A stretch of 64,000 bases of DNA, taken from assembly GCF_030463535.1 (NCBI RefSeq), contig NC_132878.1, positions 95,843,373 to 95,907,372 on the forward strand, given 5' to 3'. Shown here in pieces: positions 36,001 to 46,807 of the stretch (the stretch's first letter is position 1; the number at the start of each line of letters is the position of its first letter). The notes beneath the pieces were generated by a model. The model had not been told where the DNA came from. It saw nothing but the letters and a program-made list of their open reading frames with translations, and ran no database searches. Position numbers and translations under genes: made by a program. Source of the stretch: Salminus brasiliensis. Its lineage: Eukaryota > Chordata > Actinopteri > Characiformes > Bryconidae.

Positions 36001-37149
36001 ACTCCCTCAACAGCCCCTCCCTCTGTAACTCTACCCTCCGCTGGACTTTCTACTGCCAGCATGTCATCAGTAGCGCTATTCCAGATCCTTCCACTCACGC
36101 CCCCCGCGGTCAACGCCCCACCTCCGCCCACGGCTAATCCTCCAGGGTCGGCGGTTTTGGTGTGCAGTCCTGTTGTGGGCAGTCAGGCTCCTTCTGGCTC
36201 CATCATGGTCCTTCTGCCTCAGCCAGCGGTGCCCACGCAGCATCTGCTGGTGACCACCACTGGGTCCAAGTTCACCGCTATCGCCCCTGCTCCGGGCCAC
36301 AGCCCTGTCCTGCCAAGGACTGCGCCCCCACCTGACCCGCCACGCGTCCGCTGCCACGTGTGCACCCACCCCGACTGCGGGAAGACCTACTTCAAAAGCT
36401 CGCATCTCAAAGCCCACCTGCGGACTCACACAGGTGAGAGAGGCCTGGAGAAGTTTGGGTTAGCCTGGGGTTGGAGTTTAGTGGTCCTATGTAGATCCTG
36501 TAGAGATGCTAAATTAGATAAACAGTACCAGTCAAAAGTTTGGACACACCTGCTTGAACGTGTGCTGATCATCATCATCCTCATCATCATCTTAAAAACC
36601 CTTGAGCCAAATGCTAGTGTCCATATTTTTGTCGTGTTCCAGCTTTTCACCAGCCTTATCTCTTGTGGGCGGGGTTTATGTTAATCTTAGGGGTGCAGGC
36701 AGCTATAAGGAGTCAGGACTGTGATGTAACAGTTTTGGGGTTTTGGAATCGGCCCGTTTTCCAGCTCTGTTCTGGAGGTTCTTCTGAAGGAGTTTGAGCT
36801 TCACGGTTTGTCTCCTCCATCTGCTCCATCAACGTTTCTAATCCCACTGCTCCTCTGAATGCTCCCCACAGGTGAGAAGCCGTTCACCTGCCAGTGGGAC
36901 GGCTGCGGAAGGCGTTTTTCCCGCTCAGACGAACTGTCCCGTCACAGACGCTCACACACGGGCGAGAAACGCTTCTCCTGCCCCGTGTGCCACAGCCGCT
37001 TCATGCGCAGCGACCACCTGTCCAAACACGCCCGGCGCCATCTCATGGCCAGGAGGACTCCGGCCTGGCAGACGGAGATCAGCCGGCTGCACGGCATCGC
37101 CTCCGGGGGACGCGCTATCCTGCCCCTCAACCCCAAACCTGGGAGCTGA
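33068..37149 (+). CDS. klf10: klf10, Krueppel-like factor 10 (TGF-beta-inducible early gene 1)
   Basis: Coding exons are 33068-33094, 33858-34076, 35713-36433 and 36872-37149; every junction has GT/AG and phases agree (0, 0, 1), giving 414 residues. The N-terminus holds [11 protein letters not shown] (the mSin3-interaction motif of KLF10/11 repressors), then [16 protein letters not shown] and SVIRHTS, as in KLF10. The middle is Pro/Ser/Thr-rich and ends with IAPAPGHSP, also a KLF10 signature. Three C2H2 fingers follow: Cys299/Cys304/His317/His321, Cys329/Cys334/His347/His351 and Cys359/Cys362/His375/His379, with TGEK linkers. It should be a nuclear repressor binding GC/CACCC boxes, induced early by TGF-beta. 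The tail after the fingers ([15 protein letters not shown]) matches the KLF10/11 pattern. KLF11 is the alternative; the motifs and the ubr5-azin1 neighbourhood favour klf10. The nine-codon first exon (MSASSPQND) is the least certain part. Confidence 0.88.
34225..34550. mobile_element. Family A transposon fragment in klf10 intron 2
   Basis: Contains GTTTGATTGCATTCAG, ATTGGATGGAGCTCCAC, and an end AAAAGGTGTCCGCATAGTTT, matching the copy at 47363-47805. No coding capacity. Confidence 0.65.
34839..35020. repeat. Long inverted repeat (fold-back element) in klf10 intron 2
   Basis: Two arms of about 75 bp (34839-34914 and 34946-35020) are near-perfect reverse complements: AATATTATAAAAGC and GATATATCTACTACATTT and GCTTTCACTTCCAAAGATA on the left find their complements in reverse order on the right. 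The loop is about 31 nt. This is the shape of a fold-back MITE; a hairpin RNA is possible if it is transcribed with the intron. Confidence 0.85.
36515..36560. mobile_element. Tc1-like end fragment in klf10 intron 3
   Basis: ACAGTACCAGTCAAAAGTTT followed by GGACACACCT is the familiar terminal sequence of fish Tc1/mariner elements. Only this end is recognisable. Confidence 0.55.
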
Positions 37150-37980
37150 GGGATGGACTCTGAACTTTAGAGCCTAGAACATCCTACACTCAGGAACATC
37201 TCACTTTACAAAAGCTTTGGCCAAAAATGTTCTTCAATTCTACAGCACTCAGACTTGGACGAATGATCGCAGCAAATGTGATGCTAATTTGAACAAATCA
37301 CAGCTGCAATTACGTAATCTGGGAGGTAGGGGGTGCTGCATCCCTGATCAGCTCAGCCCTAAACGTTAGGGTGATGGAGAACATGGGTTTAAGAGTTAAT
37401 CCACCCTCAGTCTCAGCAGGTCTCCCAAACTAATCGGTACATTTGAAAAATACACGTTACGGGGTTGATAACTAAGTGTTTGGAGGCGGGGTTTTGTGTA
37501 AAAGGGGGCGGGGTAGAATCGAGCCAGTAAGAGAGTTTTCTATATATATCAGTTGGAGGGTCAACATTTGGAAGGTTGCCGCCCACCACTTTAAGGTTAC
37601 AGACACAGCAGAATGCATGTTTCCACCTCTAGGGGGCGCAATAGCCAGGCGTGGAACAGCAAAAGTGCTGTTTAGCAGTAGGAGATGGTTAGTGACGGAC
37701 AAATCTGCCAAATTCCACAAGTAAAATGTGTGTAAAAACGTTTGTAGATAAATAATATTTTTTAAGGCCAAATTTTCAGCACATCTGCCTTAGAGCCTTG
37801 TGGTTCCCTCAAACGACTAAGAGATTTGCACTAAAATGTTAATGGTACCTGGTGCCTGACACCTACCCACCAACCTGCTCCGTAGGTGGGGTTCATTTTA
37901 ACAAAAACTGTACCAGACTGATGGGGGCGCTATAGCAATAATAGTCTGGTAAGTCCATGTAAACACTATTAACAGTTCTA
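37150..37980 (+). other. klf10 3' UTR (start) and following DNA
   Basis: Sequence directly after the klf10 stop codon. No other frame is credible. No AATAAA is found soon after the stop; the next strong plus-strand hexamer in a suitable setting is far downstream (39046), so the transcript end is uncertain. Confidence 0.4.
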
Positions 37981-37989
37981 CACTATATA

Positions 37990-38585
37990 TGCTGTGTGAA
38001 CTGTGTGAAACTACCTCCACCATGTTTGGAGGCTGTGCTTTAGCCTGGCTAGCTCTCACTGTGAGCTGTAACAGTGTGTGAAACTACCTCCACCATGTTT
38101 GGAGGCTGTGCTTTAGCCTGGCTAGCTCTGTGTGCGCTCTAACTGTGTGAAACTACCTCCACCATGTTTGGAGGCTGTGCTTTAGCCTGGCTAGCTCTGT
38201 GTGCGCTCTAACTGTGTGAAACTACCTCCACCATGTTTGGAGGCTGTGCTTTAGCCTGGCTAGCTCTCACTGTAAGCTGCTGTAACAGTGTGTGAAACTA
38301 CCTCCACCATGTTTGGAGGCTGTGTTTTAGCCTGGCTAGCTCTCAGTGTGCGCTCTAACTGTGTGAAACTACCTCCACCATGTTTGGAGGCTGTGCTTTA
38401 ACCTGGTTAGCTCTCACTGTGAGCTGTAACAGTGTGTGAAACTACCTCCACCATGTTTGGAGGCTGTGCTTTAGCCTGGCTAGCTCTCACTGTAAGCTGT
38501 AGCAGTGTGTGAAACTACCTCCACCATGTTTGGAGGCTGTGCTTTAGCCTGGCTAGCTCTCACTGTGCTGAGCTGAGCTGTAACA
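37990..38585. repeat. About 72-bp array of eight hairpin-forming units
   Basis: The word CCTCCACCATGTTTGGAGG occurs at 38014, 38087, 38156, 38225, 38301, 38372, 38445 and 38518 (spacing 69-76 bp). It contains the inverted arms CCTCCA/TGGAGG. Units continue with CTGTGCTTTAGCCTGGCTAG and CTCTCACTGTGAGCTGTAAC. Lies 0.85-1.4 kb after the klf10 stop. Confidence 0.93.
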
Positions 38586-38639
38586 GGACTTCTACACACA
38601 CCTCCGTCAGCAAACACACTTTGAGGGTGAATACGATCA

Positions 38640-39055
38640 AAAATGCTTCCAAATTCAGTTAAATTGAAGTATTTATATTAAATAAAATATATTTAATATA
38701 CAATATTGTATATTTATTTTATTAAATATGCAATATTTTAATGATTGTTTATTTTCTATTTTATCAAATATAACCACTGAACACTTCTTTCTTAATGGAT
38801 TTCGCTGCAAAAATGATCAAAAACTGTCAAAAATGTAATTCTCTGTTTTGTCGGATCTGAGCTGCTGTTTTTTTTTGTCATTATAGAGTGTTTGTTTACA
38901 GCCTTGCATTTTTTCTTTTATAATTTCAGGTGGGTAAAAATGTTTATTAATCAAAGCTTACATCATGTGTATAAATGCAACCAGAATTTTTATATCTTTA
39001 AATTATATAATATCTGTGGATGTGAGGAGCGTTGCTCATCAGGACAATAAATTTG
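38640..39055. terminator. Candidate convergent polyadenylation region (klf10 / azin1)
   Basis: An AT-rich stretch with several ATTTA words (38670-38770) is followed by TTTATT at 38943-38948 (AATAAA on the minus strand) and AATAAA at 39046-39051 on the plus strand. Klf10 (plus) and azin1 (minus) converge here. Assigning these hexamers to the two genes is inference; if right, the two transcripts would overlap by about 100 nt. Confidence 0.3.
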
Positions 39056-39059
39056 AGTG

Positions 39060-40233
39060 CCTTTTACTAGCAGCTCTGCTTTGTGAACGCTATGGACAAA
39101 AACTCGCATCAGCCGTGTAACCAGGACGGGTTCGTGTACGTAAGAAAGAAGACCCAACACAAACTCATGAGCACACTCGTTTACTGACAGCGTACTGCCC
39201 AGCAGGCCTCAGGCCACACTTTACATATTCAGCCTGAAGGATCGTACTGTACTCATCCCATTTCGATAACGACACTTCTCCTCTCGGCCGCCTCAGAAGG
39301 ATTCCCAGAAAGCTTCGGTCAGTTAAACCGGTCACGTTTCCAGCAGCGCCGCCTGTCCTTCAACAGAGCAGCCTCGAACCAACAGCACTTCCCGCACAAC
39401 ATTTTCAGCACTTTCTTCACCACAATTCAAGCTGCACCGCTCAAGTCTTCGGCGCTCGTATCTGAGGGAGAGCAGGACGAACTCGAGGGGGAACTAATGC
39501 GCTTTGGCTTTACATGCTGCAGCACACACTGCAGCACCTGCAGCACCTAAATACCTGGGTTCGCTGGGTTTGTCCGAACGTCTAAATCCTGCACCGTTCA
39601 ACACTTTCCCCGAGGAGAGACACGCCTCTCCACAGATCCTCTGCTTAAATCTCTCTCCGAGCCCTCTGAAATAACAGCTTTCAGCTGCAGCGCCACCTGC
39701 AGGCCTCAAAAAACGAGAAAAGGCGCGAACATCTGATGTACTGTATGTGGTTAGACACCTAACAGTCCCCTATTACACTGATGTTCATAATTATACCACA
39801 AAGACATGCCTGTTAAGCATGACAACTGATAGGGTAATCAGCTTTCCTGTTCAATAAATAATTAATCAATCAATCAAGTCGGCTGCAAACTTGACTTACA
39901 GAAAATATTATCACATATATGCAAGAATGTAGATGCTGTATTTATAAAACTCAATTAAATAGATTCTAGCAGGTCTGTAAACAGCAATAAGTCACGTCCC
40001 CCAAAACACATCAACCCCATTGCTCTTGCTTAAGTTCCGTTTCATGGCTTTTTGACTTAATAGGACAGTGAAAAAGTTCGTTGTTGATCCAGTAACGCTT
40101 CCTCAAAAACCTCGCTTCCGTCTCCACGGACTCCCAGCCAAAACTCCAAATGTTGCACAGAAGACTCTGTGAGATTTCCTCAACTTTCTACGCAGGGGCT
40201 GCTGGAGCCCCGCCCCCTCCCAAGGCGGCCGTG
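39060..40233 (-). other. Probable azin1 3' UTR
   Basis: DNA directly downstream of the azin1 stop on the minus strand. No conserved coding frame. The short frames at 39494-39709 and 40150-40389 are shadows; the second overlaps the last azin1 exon on the opposite strand. Confidence 0.4.
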
Positions 40234-43200
40234 CTAAGCTGGAGTGGAAATGGGGGTTTCGGTCAGGCTGGGCTGCTGGACCAAAGAGAAATTCTTCATG
40301 GTGGTGTCCAGCGTGACGCCACAGGTCTGAATCTCGTACCTGTCCAAACAGAACACAAACATTTTACTAGATCACAGTCGCATAAATGAACGATGTGGAG
40401 GATTTAAGACCATACAAACCAGCTTCATCCATAGAGAGTCATTCCCTTTCGATAAAACTGTATTTAACATTATTTCTACAAATATGTAGCAGCACTGGCC
40501 AAAATCAAATGTAAAAAAATCTAAAGCAGAAATTCTATATTGTACAAATAAATCTGATTTTGTAGAGAATATAAAACATATACAGTAAACAAACTAATTA
40601 CTAATGACAAAATAATGTCCTGTATTTATGTACTTTTGTCCTTTTTGTAAACACCAGTGTATATCACGGTCTTACAAACAAATCTTCTCTCCAAAACAAG
40701 AAAAAAAAACCTTATTAATTTTCAATGGAAGTCAATGTAAATGTCAAGTAATTTTAGAGCATTTCAATTGGTCCATTCATCATTAAATTGACAAGTTATT
40801 TCAAAAAGTGAGAATCAGCATCAATAAATAAATACATAAAGCGAGCAATCCTATTGGTCTATCTGTCATTAGATTGACAGGTTATGTCAAAAAGTGACAA
40901 CCAGCGTAATTAAATTAATAAATAAATAAATGCAACCCCACCAGTCTATTCATCATAAAATTGATAGATTGTGTCAAAAAGTGAGAATCAGCATAAATAA
41001 ATAATAAAAAGTTAAATAAATAAATAAAAAAGCGAGCAATCCTATTGGTCTATTCATTGTTACATTGACAGGTTTTGTCAAAAAAATGAGAACCAGCATA
41101 AATAAAAACAAAATAAATAAATGAGCAAATTTCTGATTCTGATCTTATTGGTCTATTCATCATAAAATTGATAGGTTGTGTCAAAAAGTGAGAATCAGCA
41201 TAAATAAATAATAAAAAGTTAATTAATTAAATTAATTAAATTAATTAAATACATAAATAAATAAATAAAGCGAGCAATCCTATTGGTCTGTTCGTTCTTA
41301 GATGCAGGTTGATAGGTTGTGTCAAAAAAAATGAGAACCAGCATAAATAGAAACTAAATAAATAAATGAGCAAATTTCTGATTCTGATCTTATTGGTCTA
41401 TTCATCATAAAATTGATAGGTTGTGTCAAAAAGTGAGAATCAGCATAAATAAATTAATAATATAAAGTAAATGTAAATACATGTAAAAATGTAATAAATA
41501 AATAAACAGAGCAATCCTATTGGTCTATTCGTCATTAGATTGATAGGTTATGTAAAAAAAATTAAAACCAGCATAAATAAATAAATAAATAAATACATAA
41601 GCAAATTTCTGATTATGATCTTACTGGTCTAATCACTAATATATAGGTTATGTCAAAAAGTTGATAATAAATAATAATAAGTGTGTGAAAAGCCTAAACA
41701 CAGTGCGTACCAATCTCCGGCAGAGATGACGTAGTGTACGGGAGGCTTGTGCTCGTCCGAGTGGGCGCCCACGGCTCCGAGGCAGTTGGCTCCAGCGTGG
41801 CTGAACACCAGCCAGTCCCCCACGCTGAGCTCCGGGAGCAGGCAGGACTCCAGCACCTGGTCCAGACCGTCACTAGAGGGCCCCCACAGACTGCTAGAAA
41901 ACAGAGGCTCTTCCAAGGACTTCTCCTACAGCAATGCAACAACCATCACCAGTCAGGGGTTAGAAGTGGTTCATCCCAACACAGACACAGACAGGGACAC
42001 AGACAGGACCGCCCACTTCAGACCCTGGTCTTTTTGGACATATTTAAACATCTGGAGATCTAATCTTCCTCCTTGCTCCTCACCTCCCATGAAGACCAAT
42101 CGTGTGTGATCTCTTTATGATGGAAGGAGGCTTCTTTACTTATCTTGAGGTTCTGATCTTGGGCTGAACTGATGCTAGGACGGTCTGACCTGGTCATGTT
42201 GGTCAGCTGTTCCACTTGTAAATGATTTAGTGAACAGTGGAACGTCTGATTTCTCCTTCCCAGACTCCTCTGCATCTCCACCCTTCCTTCTGAAGGCCTC
42301 AGAGAGCTCTCTGGATCTGACCATGATGGTGATGGCCATGATCTTCTTCAGCCCTCACTTCAACCATCAATCAAGAGCAGACCAGACTAAACATCTGAGG
42401 TTTAAAAAAGACTCCAGACTCCTCCAGAATGATCCTCTCCAACCATGTTCTGATCATCTGCAGCTGATGTTCTGCTCCTGACTAATTCTACACATCTGAA
42501 GGAGTGATAAATGAGTGTGAGGGGTTCAACATTTCTATTAATTCTATTTTATAAATGATGAGTGAAGTCGTTTCTTTAGGTTGTATGAGTTTAGTTACAT
42601 TACCTCCATCTCTCAGCGTCTATCATATGAAGATCAGACCTCCAGATGTTTAAATTAGTCAAAGACAGATGTTTTAATGGGGTTTTCTATAACTATTTAC
42701 ACTAATTAACAAAACTATGTGAATAAAATGCAGGATTTTCACAGACTTTAACGAATTTAATGAGCATGGTCTTCATTTCGCTTTAAAATCAGAGCTATTT
42801 GAGCTCAAATTTGAGACTTTCACAGAGGTTATGGTTGTGTTTGTGCACTAAAAACTAAAATTACTGGGCAATTCCCTCCTAAAATGTTGTGATCATAAGC
42901 AGATTTGCACCTTTACCTTGTGTAGAGACGGTGCAGGAACAGATTCGTCCAGCAGTTTATAGGCAAACGAGCCAAACACACCATCGTTGATATAGTACAG
43001 GAACGCCGGCTCATCATCTCCAGACAGCGCATCTGAGGACCACCAAACACACATGGCTTAATCTTCCAGCGTACGGAAGGCCAATTTCCCCATTTACTCC
43101 ATCTCAGAAACAGCGCAGGGCTCACCGTGAGGATGCAGATCGGCGTCCCTGGCCGCCGCTTTCTTTGAGATGATGCTCACAGCCAGCGAGAAGGCAGCAG

Positions 43201-45978
43201 AGACGTAGTACGCTCCAGGTTCGGCAATGACCGAGACGCCCGTCGACGGAGGGAAGTACACATCCAGCATGGGTTTCAGCGCCCTGTTGACCTGTTTCAG
43301 AGAACGAGTCCACACATCAGATGCAAGCTCACGATCCCAGCTGGGCCTTTTGTCCCAGCACAATTCTATACACAAGCACAGACTGGGTTTATAAGGGCCT
43401 CATATCCCCTCAGGGACTAGGATTAGTGTTTATTGATGGTAAGGGTCTCTTTAATACTGAAGCTCACGTTACCTTTTCTAACTGAGCCTCCGTTCCATCG
43501 AAGCCTCCTCCAATGTCAAGAACATTCATCGTGAAGCCGAGCTCCTCCTAAGGTAGACAACATTTACAAACAGGGGATTTAACAGTGCACTAGAACAGAG
43601 CCGTACAAGTTCACAGTCTAGTGTGGTACAGCGCCCCCCTGTGGTAGTCACTACAGCCTCTGGTCTATAAACATGGATGTGGATGAAGGTGTTTCCAGAC
43701 CTCACACCCTACAACCGTCCAACGCCACCAACACACCTTCCCCTTATTTGATCCATCATGATTTCATGAGTTACAACAAGATGGGGAAAGGCCAGAATAT
43801 CGGAAACACCTGTTTATACTGAGCGGTGGAATTCGCTGCAAACAGAGCAGTGAGAGCTGAAGAATACTACTGTGTGTTCATGTAGTATCCCCTTAAATAC
43901 ATACTACCATGTGTGCAGTCACGTGACTCCGCACTGTCCAGTGTGCAACATGGTGGAGAATTGAAATAACGGAGCTACTTGAGCAGTTATACCAAAGAAA
44001 AAGAAAAAAATGCAGTGTCCGTAATTTAATGAAATAATCCGTAATTCATCGTAATCGAGGTAAAATGACTAATCGATCGTGATGCTGATTCGAGGTCAAA
44101 TCGCCCAGCTCTACTGCTGCCATGGCTATACTTCTTAATCCACTACAATCCAGAAACAACAAGATTTCGGGCCGAACTCACGCTTACGAACCCTGATTTA
44201 GATGTTGGATGAATGTTCATCCACCATGTTCACACCTCTACGTCTATAGTGTTTCATGGATGCTTCTACAGCAGACGCAGATACTGGGTTTGAGATGCTG
44301 CTCAATCTGGAACAGCAGAAGCTCGGTCAGTACCGATTACGCAGAACACCAAGTGTCTGTTGACTCACTCACCCCCATGTTGAACACACAGCGGGCATCT
44401 GACACAGCGTGAGTGAAGGCCTGGGGCTCGGCACAGCAGCTGGGGATGTGAAACCTGCAACCAACAGTTAGAGTTTACAGGTTGCTCCGTCCATAAACGC
44501 ATAAATGCTGACTGTCTGGTCAAAAAGCTTCCTAATTTCTGTATAAATGGCAAATATAGAAATATTATATACTTAAACATATACATTCTATATAATCTGT
44601 GTGTGTATATGTTTACTTCATTCAATATAGTGTGATATTGTGATACTGTTAGCAACCGAATTTTAGGAAAACTGGCACTGTATAAACACACAACATTGTT
44701 TACATAAAATCAGAGTGTAAAAAAATATAAATAAATAAATAATAAAAAATAATAAAATAGAAAAATTTAATCAAAACTGTGGGATATAAAGCCAGAGGAC
44801 AACACTGCCCTCTAGTGGCCGAGGCTTAAACACCACACTAAATAACCCACTGCCTGCCACCAATCTGACATAAAACATAAAATCAAAATCACCCAACTAT
44901 TTTAACTTGCTAAGTTAATTTTTTTGTATATTTTAATATTCTGATTTAGATTTTCTCTTGATTTTCTGTGTGACTGGACAGCCATCAAAGCATTTCGCCA
45001 CTCATTAGAGCGGTTGTAACTCACTTGACACCGGCCACGTGCAGGTTGAGCTCCTTAGCGCACTCCAGCATGTGCCTGCAGTCCTTCAGCGTGCAGCCAA
45101 ACGGCACGGCGGTCTCCACCCGTTCACAGCAGCCTCCCGTGGTCACCTGCAGTAGCAGCCTACAGCAAAAACACACTGTGCTCAGTACACTGGACCAAAC
45201 GTGCTGGCATTAAATCAACAGCTCAGTCATTACTTATCCCAAGTGCCTTTTATTCAAAGCCAAGACATGTGGCATCTTTAGCTTTGCACATGTTTTGGAT
45301 AAATATGAATAACATTTATAAAAATAAATAAAATACAAACAAGGCAGCTGTAAAGGGGATCATGGAACCGATCCTTTCACTTTAATTTGTCGGTGTGAGG
45401 CTGCACTAAATGTGCAAATAAATAAATGACAAACGGCAATTTAGTACATTTATATCTGTGTGTTAATTTATTATATTATATAAAGTAATGATTAAGTCAA
45501 TCCTGATGCTTTAAGTCTCTCCCACATGGTGAGGTATACAGTTTATTAATTCAGCAATGGTATCGGACTGGTATCGGGTATCGACCGATATGCAAAGTTT
45601 AGGTATCGATATCGAAATTGAAAAAGTCGGATCAGTGCATCTCTATCTAATAGTATGAATTCCCAGCTCCATGACAAAACGGTGGTTATATAATGAGAAC
45701 TTAGCTAATGAGAATGTTAGACAATCACTCACACTCACCCCTGATTTCAGAAGTGGATAATAATTAGGGAATTACAGTATTTATTAAGATATAAAAAAAA
45801 AAATACAAGAACGTTAACCAGAATTTAACAAAAAAAAGCCCCGATATTAACAAAATTAGCTGGATCGGGTATCAGATAATTAGGCTGATCCTTTGGAATC
45901 GATCTTTTCCCTTTAATTTGTCGGTGAGAGAAACAAAATGACAAATGGCAGTTTAGTACATTAATATCTGTTATTTCC

Positions 45979-46048
<70 letters not shown>

Positions 46049-46769
46049 GTGTGTGTTATATTATATAAAGTAATGATTAAGTCAATCCTGATGCCTTAAG
46101 TCTCTCCCACGCGGTGAGATATACGGTTTATTAATTCAGCAATAGTATTGGACTGGTATCGGGCATCGACCGATATGCCCAGTTTATGTATCGTATCGGA
46201 ACAGAGTCTTAAAGTAACGTGACGACATGACCACTGTTTCTCTCTTTAAAGAACACCACCTTTAAAAACCCCGGCCGGGTTGGTCCGAGGTGTAGCCTTA
46301 CTTTGCTTTGGGGTGGCAGCGAGCGATCTTCCGCAGCTCGGCCTCACTGTCGCACACCAGCAGCTGGACGCCATGTTTGGCAGCATATTTGATGAGAGCG
46401 AGCTGCTTACACATCCCACCTAGGATGATGTCCTGAGACGGGACACCAAAGCTCCTCACCAACTCCAGCTCGTGCTGCAAGGAGAACAACCACAAAGCAT
46501 GACAGAACTGGAGCACTTCAATAATAGCAGAGAAGATAAGAGAGGTGTAAATATGGAACAGCGCAGAGTGTATTTTTGAAAAGATGATTCACGGCTAAAA
46601 TATATTTATTTCAGCCTAAAACAACTCAGAGGGGGTCTTAAGGTTAGAGAAGTAGGCTTGGGACCAGAAGGGTGTTGGTTTGGTCCTCTGCACTGCAGGA
46701 ATTGAGCAGTTCAGCACTTCACCAGCACTTCGTTGCCCCCACTGTGTATGTGTTTTCACCCCATTTCAC

Positions 46770-46807
<38 letters not shown>

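Noticed and set aside
36434..36684. Extension of klf10 exon 3 beyond the donor
   Set aside because: The frame stays open for 83 codons by chance, but the zinc-finger linker is continued perfectly only by splicing 36433 to 36872.
33068..37149. klf11 as the identity of the zinc-finger gene
   Set aside because: Finger sequence alone fits both, but the MTPPYSP and IAPAPGHSP motifs, the [11 protein letters not shown] spacing and linkage to azin1 and ubr5 point to klf10.
42230..42481. Extra azin1 exon or nested gene in intron 9
   Set aside because: Flanking azin1 exons join in phase without it and the frame matches nothing in the ODC/AZIN family.
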